Assembly: GCA_964652975.1 (NCBI GenBank)
Contig: CAZZCN010000042.1
Coordinates: 1 to 27,328, forward strand
Length of the DNA: 27,328 bases
Direction: 5' to 3'
Origin: CAZZCN01 sp964652975
GTDB taxonomy: Bacteria > Bacillota > Clostridia > Saccharofermentanales > UBA5734
The notes below the pieces were generated by a model that was not told the origin of the DNA, ran no database searches, and saw only the letters and a list, made by a program, of their open reading frames with translations. Shown here piece by piece: positions 7,583 to 13,802 of the stretch (position 1 is its first letter; each line of letters opens with the position of its first letter). The translations under genes and the position numbers were made by a program.

Positions 7583-8731
7583 ATGAAAAACAAAAATGCT
7601 GATAAATTCCCGATCTGGTACGAACCAATCAAAACCTGCAAACAGTCAAACGCCAGATTAGGCAAAATCCATACACCTCACGGATCATTTGACACCCCGT
7701 GTTTCATGCCGGTAGGAACGAAGGCGACAGTCAAGGGACTAAGCCCTGAGGAGGTCAAAGAAACGGGTGCCGGAATTTTACTTTCAAACACCTATCATTT
7801 ATGGATGAGACCAGGAAGTGACATTATACGAGATGCCGGCGGACTGCACAAATTCATGAACTGGGACCGAGCAATTCTGACCGACAGTGGCGGATTCCAG
7901 GTTTTCAGCTTGAGCGACCTTAGAAATATAACAGAAGAAGGCGTCGGATTCAAATCCCACATAGACGGTTCCAAACACATACTTACACCTGAAAAGGCAA
8001 TGGAAGTCCAAAACGACCTTCGCTCTGATATTGTCATGGCTTTTGACGAATGTACACCATACCCCGCAGAAAAGGATTATGCTAAAAGGTCACTCGAAAG
8101 AACGACAAGATGGCTGGAAAGATGCATTGAGTCTCACAAGAACCCAAAAGAACAGGCGCTTTTTGGAATAATACAGGGTAGCGTCTATCCTGATTTACGC
8201 GTTCAAAGTGCAAAGGAGATAACCTCTTTTGATCTTCCGGGATATGCAATCGGAGGACTATCGGTAGGAGAGCCAGGAGTTTTGATGAATGAAATGCTTG
8301 AAGCAACAACAATACATATGCCGGAGGACAAGCCACGATATCTTATGGGAGTTGGAACAACGGACTACCTGATTGACGGTGTTATAAGAGGGATTGATAT
8401 GTTCGACTGCGTCCTGCCGACAAGAATCGGAAGAAACGGGACTGCACTCACTTCAAAAGGCAAGGTAATTGTAAGAGACGCAAAATACGCAAGAGATTAC
8501 GGCCCCATAGACGAAAAATGCGACTGCAACGTATGTAAAAATTATTCCAGAGCATATATAAGACATCTGATAAAAGCAGAAGAGATGTTCGGATTGAGGC
8601 TAATGTCATACCATAATGTCTATTACCTTATGAATCTCATGAAGCAAGTGCGGGAGGCGATTGTACAGGACCGTTTGCTTGATTTCAGAGAAGAGCATTT
8701 TCACGAAGCAGGGCATTATCTTAAAAAGTAG
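7583..8731 (+). CDS. tgt: tRNA-guanine transglycosylase
   Basis: Tgt exchanges the wobble guanine of GUN-anticodon tRNAs for preQ1, which QueA then processes. Motifs present are the catalytic DSGGFQVFSL, FDECTPYP, the GGLSVGEP loop, MGVGTTDYL with DCVLPTR, and the zinc site CDCNVC with a downstream His (YIRHL). I choose ATG 7583, eight bases after AGGTG; a TTG one codon upstream (7580) is possible but too close to that site. The product is 382 residues, as expected. It begins 33 bases after the reading frame of the queA repeat tract closes. The last codons (HYLKK and stop) are duplicated 64 bases downstream. Confidence 0.97.
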   Translation: MKNKNADKFPIWYEPIKTCKQSNARLGKIHTPHGSFDTPCFMPVGTKATVKGLSPEEVKETGAGILLSNTYHLWMRPGSDIIRDAGGLHKFMNWDRAILTDSGGFQVFSLSDLRNITEEGVGFKSHIDGSKHILTPEKAMEVQNDLRSDIVMAFDECTPYPAEKDYAKRSLERTTRWLERCIESHKNPKEQALFGIIQGSVYPDLRVQSAKEITSFDLPGYAIGGLSVGEPGVLMNEMLEATTIHMPEDKPRYLMGVGTTDYLIDGVIRGIDMFDCVLPTRIGRNGTALTSKGKVIVRDAKYARDYGPIDEKCDCNVCKNYSRAYIRHLIKAEEMFGLRLMSYHNVYYLMNLMKQVREAIVQDRLLDFREEHFHEAGHYLKK

Positions 8732-8798
8732 AAAAGTAATGCAGTGCGTTTATAAAGAAACAGTTAAAACTCACAGGCATTATCTTAAAAAGTAGAAA
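8712..8798. repeat. 23-bp direct repeat copying the tgt 3' end
   Basis: A 23-base segment covering the final tgt codons and stop (8712-8734) recurs exactly at 8776-8798. Both copies begin GGCATTATCTTAAAAAG. The offset is 64 bases, so the copy is out of frame with tgt, but it ends a short ATG-initiated frame (8739-8795) with the same HYLKK-stop. No ribosome binding site precedes that ATG, so I read this as a duplication scar and not a gene. Confidence 0.8.
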
Positions 8799-9035
8799 TA
8801 TTCCCCCGAAAATTTCAAATGTGAACTAATAGTAACAAACAGAAAACTTTTGACTACAGCATTGCAAAAATTTATGTATTAAGGTATTATATCTTTGGTA
8901 TGGACATCAAAATTCAATAATAACAGTTTATACAAGTATTAACACATTGTATATAAAATTTAAATTTGATGCACCATTGCCCGAAGAATATTTTTATGAC
9001 CGATGATGGTCGATATAACAAGGAGGATCCCAACA
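8732..9035. other. Intergenic region tgt-yajC
   Basis: These 304 bases hold the second copy of the tgt-end repeat and a candidate promoter for yajC, TTGACT at 8850-8855 and TATGTA at 8873-8878 with a 17-base spacer. No terminator hairpin is evident after tgt. AAGGAGG at 9020-9026 is the yajC ribosome binding site. The rest is AT-rich and unremarkable. Confidence 0.4.
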
Positions 9036-9368
9036 ATGTTTACTAATTTAACTTTTTATGCAACTGCTGCTGCAGGTACGGCCGGTGGTCTTAGCAGTCT
9101 TACAGGAATGCTTTTGCCTTTGGCGGCAATGTTCGCCCTTATGTACTTTTTGATGATAAGACCACAGAGGAAGAAGGAGAAAGCACTTCGCGATCAGATC
9201 AATGCAATGAAAGTTGGCGATAAATGCGTCACAATCGGTGGTATTGTAGGCAAAGTGGTTAATATAAAAGACGATGAAGTTACAGTGCAGACAAGCGTTG
9301 CCAACACTCTCGTAACAGTAAGGAAGAGCGCAATAAGTACAGTAATTGCACCTATATCTGAAGACTGA
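9036..9368 (+). CDS. yajC: Preprotein translocase accessory subunit YajC
   Basis: YajC is a small single-span membrane protein associated with SecDF. Residues about 18-40 form one hydrophobic helix (LTGMLLPLAAMFALMYFLM), directly followed by the family hallmark IRPQRKKEK and the GDKCVTIGGIVGKV segment. The start at 9036 is nine bases after a strong AAGGAGG and gives 110 residues; an upstream in-frame ATG at 9003 lacks such a site. Clostridia usually carry tgt, yajC, the SCIFF genes and secDF together. Here secD and secF are not seen, although the assembly gap downstream could hide sequence. Confidence 0.94.
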   Translation: MFTNLTFYATAAAGTAGGLSSLTGMLLPLAAMFALMYFLMIRPQRKKEKALRDQINAMKVGDKCVTIGGIVGKVVNIKDDEVTVQTSVANTLVTVRKSAISTVIAPISED

Positions 9369-9399
9369 TAGATATACCATTCTGATTTAAACAGCTAAA

Positions 9400-9431
9400 T
9401 TGACTTGTAAATATTTTTATTGAATATTTAC
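9400..9431 (+). promoter_or_regulatory. Candidate promoter/operator upstream of the SCIFF precursor
   Basis: A -35-like TTGACT (9400-9405) is followed by a perfect 9-bp inverted repeat, GTAAATATT (9407-9415) and AATATTTAC (9423-9431), with a 7-base centre. The right arm covers the place where a -10 box would lie (AATATT or TATTTA, 17-19 bases downstream). It could be a regulated promoter for the peptide gene, or simply an AT-rich hairpin after yajC. Confidence 0.35.
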
Positions 9432-9503
9432 TGCAATTATTACATTTATATTATAAGCAAAATATATCCAGCTAAAATGTTAAAATAATCGGAGGAACCA
9501 AGT

Positions 9504-9650
9504 ATGAAACGCATTATCACAGTCAACACCGCATGTGTAAAGAAACCCTCGTCCAATAAAGCCTGCGGAGAATGCCAGACATCATGCCAGTCAGCATGCA
9601 AGACAAGCTGTACTGTTGCAAATCAGCAGTGTGAAAATTCAAACAAGTAA
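9504..9650 (+). CDS. scfA: SCIFF ranthipeptide precursor
   Basis: This 48-residue peptide belongs to the 'six cysteines in forty-five' family, widespread in Clostridia. The N-terminal leader (MKRIITVNTA) is followed by the nearly invariant core starting at residue 21, CGECQTSCQSACKTSC, then TVANQQCE. The six family cysteines are at 21, 24, 28, 32, 36 and 43; an additional Cys11 lies in the leader. The adjacent radical SAM enzyme is expected to install a thioether from a core cysteine to a threonine; from memory, the characterised homologue CteA is linked Cys32 to Thr37, and both residues are present here. A GGAGG site lies about seven bases before the ATG. The biological role of SCIFF peptides is still debated (quorum-type signalling has been proposed). 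Confidence 0.96.
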   Translation: MKRIITVNTACVKKPSSNKACGECQTSCQSACKTSCTVANQQCENSNK

Positions 9651-9677
9651 GAATTTGATTATTTCGTACTGAATTGT

Positions 9678-9707
9678 AATAGTGAAAGGCAAAAGCTTTT
9701 CACTATT
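9678..9707 (+). terminator. Hairpin between SCIFF precursor and maturase (terminator or attenuator)
   Basis: A 13-bp stem pairs 9678-9690 with 9695-9707 around an AAAA loop, with one G-U wobble. The following stretch is only moderately T-rich (TTTTACATTTT). Its place between a small abundant precursor and its enzyme suggests partial termination or mRNA processing that lowers maturase expression relative to peptide; this is inference. Confidence 0.6.
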
Positions 9708-9763
9708 TTACATTTTAAGTGAAAATAGTTGTATATAATATGAAAAGGAAAGGAAATATTATA

Positions 9764-11377
9764 TTGGTACATACATATTCATTAGGAGATTTAAACCTCG
9801 CTTTTGACCAGGAAAGTGGATCTTTGCACATTTTTGATGATATCTCTTTCAATATCTTACAGGAATATATCGTCGCTGATGGAACAAGGCCTAATGCAGT
9901 TGATATTTATAAAATTGCTGACAGATTCATGGCTGAGAATACAAATTCATCCCTTAATTCAAATGACTTAACATTTGATTCTGACAAAGCATTTTTTGAA
10001 GCCTGTGACGAGATTGACAGACTTATTAATGCCGGCGTGCTTTTTGCATCACCTATCGAGATGGAGATAAAGGATTTTTACCCTGACGGACCGAAGATAA
10101 AGGCGTTATGCCTCCATCTTTGCCATGACTGTAATTTGCGATGCAAGTACTGCTTTGCAAATACAGGTGATTATCACACAGGTGAAAGGGGTTTTCTCAG
10201 TCTTGAGACTGGTATGAAAGCTGTTGATTTTCTAATCAAGGCTTCAGGTCCGAGGAGGAATCTTGATATTGATTTTTTTGGCGGAGAACCTCTCCTTAAC
10301 TGGGATGTAGTTGTCGCTCTTACGAAATATTGCGAGGAGCAGGGACCTCTTAATAATAAGAACATTCGCCTTACCATTACAACTAATGCAGTGCTTTTGG
10401 ATGATGAAAAGACGAAATTCATAAACGAACACATGAGTAATTGTGTCTTAAGCTTGGACGGCAGACCGCAGGTAAATGATGAAATGCGCCCGAAGCCTTC
10501 AGGAAAAGGCTCGTATGATGATGTCTCAGACAACATAGTGAAATTTATCAAATCCGGAAATAGTAGTCAATATTATGTCAGAGGAACCTATACACGTAAT
10601 AATCTGGATTTTGCAGATGACGTTTTGCATATCGCATCCCTTGGCGCTAAAGGCATCTCGGTTGAGCCTGTTGTTGGACCTCCTGAAAGCGGTTATTCAT
10701 TGCGTGATGAGGATCTGCCGGTTGTTTTTGACGAATACGAAAAGCTTGCTTCAAAATATCTTGAATACAAGGGCACCGACAAGCATTTTGATTTTTTTCA
10801 CTTCAATATCGACCTGTCGAATGGTCCGTGTTCATACAAGCGACTTAAAGGATGCGGAGTAGGCAGTGAGTACATAGCGGTAACACCTTCCGGAGATATC
10901 TATCCCTGCCATCAGTTTGTCGGCGAGAAGGATTTTCTCATGGGGAATGTCAACGAAATAGGTGATTTATACGATAGCAAATTTAACTCATCAGATATAA
11001 ATACTGCCAAATCAGATGGCTTTTATGGAAATAGAAACAGCTCCACATCTAATATAAAAAAATCAGCAGATTTATCTGTAGACAAAAGTCTCACGTCGGA
11101 TATAAATGACAATGATTCCGATACTATTATCAAAAACATAGACTCATTTCTTGATCAGAAAGTAAAAAGTAAATTCAAGGATTTACTTGTACCACAAAAG
11201 CTTGAATGCAGCAATTGCTGGGCAAAATATTTTTGCAGCGGGGGATGTCCCGCAAATGCTTATTTTTCCACAGGCGATGTTAACGGGATTTATGAGACTG
11301 GCTGTAAAATCCAGAAAAAACGTCTTGAATGCGCACTTTGGATCAAGGCTGTTCAGGCATTGGATTCTAATCAGTAG
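9764..11377 (+). CDS. scfB: SCIFF radical SAM maturase
   Basis: This enzyme modifies the SCIFF peptide by forming thioether links. The N-terminal part resembles the peptide-recognition domain (HTYSLGDLNLAFD and on). The radical SAM cluster motif is CNLRCKYC (Cys123, 127, 130), followed by the SAM-binding FFGGEP. SPASM/twitch cysteines follow in LKGCGVG, IYPCHQ, CSNCWAKYFCSGGCPANAY and the final IYETGC...C. I choose TTG 9764: homologues begin with a short MVH-like start, and AGGAAAGG lies about ten bases upstream; ATG 9740 and GTG 9719 lack such sites. At 537 residues it is longer than most homologues (about 450-480) because of a Ser/Asp/Asn-rich insertion near residues 403-465, between the auxiliary-cluster regions. 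Confidence 0.95.
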   Translation: MVHTYSLGDLNLAFDQESGSLHIFDDISFNILQEYIVADGTRPNAVDIYKIADRFMAENTNSSLNSNDLTFDSDKAFFEACDEIDRLINAGVLFASPIEMEIKDFYPDGPKIKALCLHLCHDCNLRCKYCFANTGDYHTGERGFLSLETGMKAVDFLIKASGPRRNLDIDFFGGEPLLNWDVVVALTKYCEEQGPLNNKNIRLTITTNAVLLDDEKTKFINEHMSNCVLSLDGRPQVNDEMRPKPSGKGSYDDVSDNIVKFIKSGNSSQYYVRGTYTRNNLDFADDVLHIASLGAKGISVEPVVGPPESGYSLRDEDLPVVFDEYEKLASKYLEYKGTDKHFDFFHFNIDLSNGPCSYKRLKGCGVGSEYIAVTPSGDIYPCHQFVGEKDFLMGNVNEIGDLYDSKFNSSDINTAKSDGFYGNRNSSTSNIKKSADLSVDKSLTSDINDNDSDTIIKNIDSFLDQKVKSKFKDLLVPQKLECSNCWAKYFCSGGCPANAYFSTGDVNGIYETGCKIQKKRLECALWIKAVQALDSNQ

Positions 11378-11499
11378 AATATTATATTTATTGAATAAAA
11401 GCCAACAAAAAGAAACTCATATATCAAAGTTTATAAGACTATTAGTACAAAATTCTAAAATATTAAATTTATTTCCGTTTTTACAGGGGAATAAAATTT
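11378..11499. other. Short AT-rich flank before the assembly gap
   Basis: No gene or terminator is visible. The last bases read CAGGGGAATAAAATTT, which could be a ribosome binding site whose start codon lies in the gap, but nothing confirms this. Confidence 0.3.
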
Positions 11500-11599
11500 N
11501 NNNNNNNNNNNNNNNNNNNNNNNNNNNNNNNNNNNNNNNNNNNNNNNNNNNNNNNNNNNNNNNNNNNNNNNNNNNNNNNNNNNNNNNNNNNNNNNNNNN
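11500..11599. other. Assembly gap (100 N)
   Basis: Exactly 100 N separate the SCIFF cluster from dnaG. A round 100 usually marks a scaffold join of unknown length, so adjacency of scfB and dnaG, and the absence of secDF, cannot be taken as real. Confidence 0.97.
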
Positions 11600-11628
11600 C
11601 AAAAATCAATCAAGGAAGGAATTGCAAT

Positions 11629-13542
11629 ATGTCTTATTACAAGGGAATACCCCAGAATATAATTGAAGACATAAAGCAAAGAAACGATATTGTTTCCGTT
11701 GTAGGGCAATACGTTAGCCTAGAGAAAAAGAGTTCGCAGAACCTTTTCGGGCTTTGTCCCTTTCATGGCGAGAAGACACCGTCATTTAGCGTTTCCCCGC
11801 AAAAGCAGATATATTATTGCTTTGGATGCCACAAAGGCGGCGATGTTTTTCACTTTCTTATGGATGTTGAGAAAATCGGTTATTTTGACGCAGTGAAGAT
11901 GCTTGCCGAGAAGGCCAAAATCGAGCTTCCGGTATCTGACAACCACGAATTCCAGAAGAAACAGGAACTGCAGAAGATTCTATACGAAGCAAATACCGAG
12001 GCTGCACGATATTACTACAAGACTTTAATATCCGATGATGGAAAAGCAGGCATTGATTATCTGCGCAAAAGAGGTATAGACAACAAGACTATCAGAAAAT
12101 TCGGACTGGGGTTTGCCAGAAACGAATGGAGCGGACTTTACAACCATCTGAGGTCAAAAGGATATACCGACGAAATAATATTTTTGACAGGTCTTGTGAA
12201 GAAAAGAGAAGATAAAAGGGAGATCAAACCCACAAAGGATATTTCCGACGAGAAAAACAACGCAGCAAGTACCGAAAAAAAGACGTGGACAAACCAAGGC
12301 ATGTATGATCTTTTGAGGAACAGGCTGATTTTTCCCATATTCGACTACCTGGGACGGGTTATCGCTTTTGGTGGCAGGGTTATGGACGACTCGATGCCAA
12401 AGTACATCAATTCACCGGAGACACCTATATACATCAAGGGAAGGCATTTATACGGATTCCATATTGCCAAGTCCTCAAAGGAGAAACGTCTTGTTATAGT
12501 TGAAGGCTACATGGACGCAATATCTATGCATCAGGCAGGTTTTGACAACGCAGTTGCCTCTCTTGGGACAGCTCTGACAGAGAACCAGGCGATGCTTTTA
12601 CGGAGACACTCGCAGGAAGTAGTAATCGCATATGATTCAGATATGGCCGGGCAGGCTGCCACGGTTCGAGGACTCGAAATTCTTATGCGTAAAGAATGCA
12701 AGGTTTTTGTACTGGTTCTGCCTGAAGGTAAGGATCCTGATGACTTCATCCGCAAAAACGGAGCAGAGAGATTCGCCGTACTTATCAAGGATGCTATCCC
12801 TTTTATGGATTACAAGCTTAAAACAGCATATGACAATTCAATAAGGGATGGCAAATTCGATGCAATTACCTACCAGCAGCTGGCATGCGACGTACTTTCA
12901 CGTGAAGAAAACATGATTGTAAGAGAACTTTATGCATCAAAAGTTGCTGAGATTCTTGGAATATCGCTTCATTCAGTGCTGGACGAAGTGAACAGGAGAA
13001 GTGAGACGACAGTTGCACAGCCTGTACGACACATAACAAACACCGAGCAATATACAAGACCTGAGGAGACTGACGACGCTGTACTCACAGAAGTTGCAAC
13101 GGCAACCAAGGAGGAGCTATATTTCCTGTGTCTGCTGGCTTCGGATCCATCGGTGATCAAGTCGTTAGGCGAGACAATAGAAATAGAATATTTTTCCAAG
13201 GGGCTGTTGCAGATGATCGTCAGAGCGACAATTGAGTCGGCACAAGAAAACAAGCTGACGCCGTCAACCCTTGTCGAAATCGGCGCTGACAATATAATCA
13301 ACAAGCGCAAACTGGCTGAGCTATTCGCAAGCGGATTCATGAAAACCGAGGATATGTCAGATGTAAAGGAGATAACCAGGGAGGCTAAGCGACTGTATTC
13401 TATAATCAAGAAAAAATACTACATGGAAGAAAAGGAGCGTCTGATAAAAATAATTTCCGAATCAACAGAAGCAGATTTGATACACAATATCAAAAATGAA
13501 ATCACCACTATCGAGAAAAAACTGAGAGAACTTAGAAATTAA
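11629..13542 (+). CDS. dnaG: DNA primase
   Basis: DnaG makes RNA primers at the replication fork. The CHC2 zinc finger is at residues 43-67 (Cys43, His46, Cys64, Cys67: CPFHGEKTPSF and YYCFGCHKGGD). The TOPRIM domain begins LVIVEGYMDAISMHQ with the acidic YDSDMAGQAA. A helicase-binding C-terminal domain follows. At 637 residues it is about 35-40 longer than usual; much of this is a hydrophilic insert at about residues 196-224, between GLVKKRE and YDLLRNRLIFPI, where relatives have a short turn. AGGAAGGA precedes the ATG. The gene starts 30 bases after the assembly gap, so its true upstream neighbour is unknown. rpoD follows after a structured spacer. Confidence 0.97.
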   Translation: MSYYKGIPQNIIEDIKQRNDIVSVVGQYVSLEKKSSQNLFGLCPFHGEKTPSFSVSPQKQIYYCFGCHKGGDVFHFLMDVEKIGYFDAVKMLAEKAKIELPVSDNHEFQKKQELQKILYEANTEAARYYYKTLISDDGKAGIDYLRKRGIDNKTIRKFGLGFARNEWSGLYNHLRSKGYTDEIIFLTGLVKKREDKREIKPTKDISDEKNNAASTEKKTWTNQGMYDLLRNRLIFPIFDYLGRVIAFGGRVMDDSMPKYINSPETPIYIKGRHLYGFHIAKSSKEKRLVIVEGYMDAISMHQAGFDNAVASLGTALTENQAMLLRRHSQEVVIAYDSDMAGQAATVRGLEILMRKECKVFVLVLPEGKDPDDFIRKNGAERFAVLIKDAIPFMDYKLKTAYDNSIRDGKFDAITYQQLACDVLSREENMIVRELYASKVAEILGISLHSVLDEVNRRSETTVAQPVRHITNTEQYTRPEETDDAVLTEVATATKEELYFLCLLASDPSVIKSLGETIEIEYFSKGLLQMIVRATIESAQENKLTPSTLVEIGADNIINKRKLAELFASGFMKTEDMSDVKEITREAKRLYSIIKKKYYMEEKERLIKIISESTEADLIHNIKNEITTIEKKLRELRN

Positions 13543-13567
13543 CATGAAAAACAAAGTTTTTCATGTT
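13541..13567 (+). terminator. Hairpin at the dnaG stop codon
   Basis: A perfect 12-bp inverted repeat pairs 13541-13552 (AACATGAAAAAC) with 13556-13567 (GTTTTTCATGTT) around AAA. It starts within the TAA stop of dnaG. No T-run follows, so it is not a textbook terminator; it may modulate readthrough or stability of the dnaG-rpoD message. Confidence 0.5.
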
Positions 13568-13579
13568 TGGATAAATCGC

Positions 13580-13618
13580 TTGACAGCATTGTATGAAAGA
13601 ATAAATTCTTTCATACAA
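13580..13618 (+). promoter_or_regulatory. Consensus -35 with a 30-bp perfect palindrome (candidate rpoD promoter/operator)
   Basis: TTGACA at 13580-13585 is followed by a palindrome of two 14-bp arms (13589-13602, TTGTATGAAAGAAT; 13605-13618, its exact reverse complement) with a 2-base centre. A -10 candidate TAAATT (13602-13607, 16-base spacer) lies over the centre. A dyad this long and exact over a promoter suggests an operator; alternatively the RNA could fold as a hairpin. Confidence 0.5.
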
Positions 13619-13623
13619 GTAAA

Positions 13624-13667
13624 AAACCATTTGGCAGCATCTAAAAGCTGCCAGAAACCTATGGTTT
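13624..13667 (+). other. Nested hairpin in the dnaG-rpoD spacer
   Basis: An inner stem TGGCAGC/GCTGCCA (13632-13638 and 13647-13653, 8-base loop) is flanked by outer arms AAACCAT (13624-13630) and ATGGTTT (13661-13667). It is the only GC-rich stem in the spacer. It is the third consecutive inverted repeat after dnaG and lacks a T-run. Confidence 0.5.
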
Positions 13668-13752
13668 CGCATGGTTTTTCATCACAATTTACATATTGGT
13701 GTCACGCATTTTTTCTTTATATGAACATATAATGCGGTTTCGCATGGTTTTT
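13663..13752. repeat. 17-bp direct repeat in the rpoD leader
   Basis: GGTTTCGCATGGTTTTT occurs at 13663-13679 and again exactly at 13736-13752. Between them lies a further small dyad, TTATATG-AA-CATATAA, around 13718-13733, flanked by CGCATT and AATGCG. With the preceding hairpins this leaves almost none of the 260-base spacer without symmetry. Confidence 0.7.
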
Positions 13753-13802
13753 ACATACAAAATACATATTCAATTTTATATAATTTTAGGAGGAAGAACA
13801 AC

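Noticed and set aside
7247..7628. Minus-strand open frames rich in Cys, Phe, Val and Leu across the queA repeat
   Set aside because: They are the mirror of the A/C-rich 18-bp repeat; all periodicity comes from the repeat, there are no ribosome binding sites, and queA and tgt are unambiguous on the other strand.
8739..8795. 18-codon mini-gene after tgt
   Set aside because: No ribosome binding site; its end is explained by the duplicated tgt terminus.
11187..11666. Open frame crossing the 100-N gap
   Set aside because: It exists only because N codons are read as open; it overlaps scfB and dnaG in other frames.
13544..13732. Short open frame after dnaG (starts MKNKVFHVW)
   Set aside because: Its ATG lies in the hairpin at the dnaG stop, has no ribosome binding site, and the sequence is accounted for by inverted repeats.
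13779..13784. TATAAT as rpoD promoter
   Set aside because: It would start transcription on top of the AGGAGG site, and no -35 box lies at the right distance.
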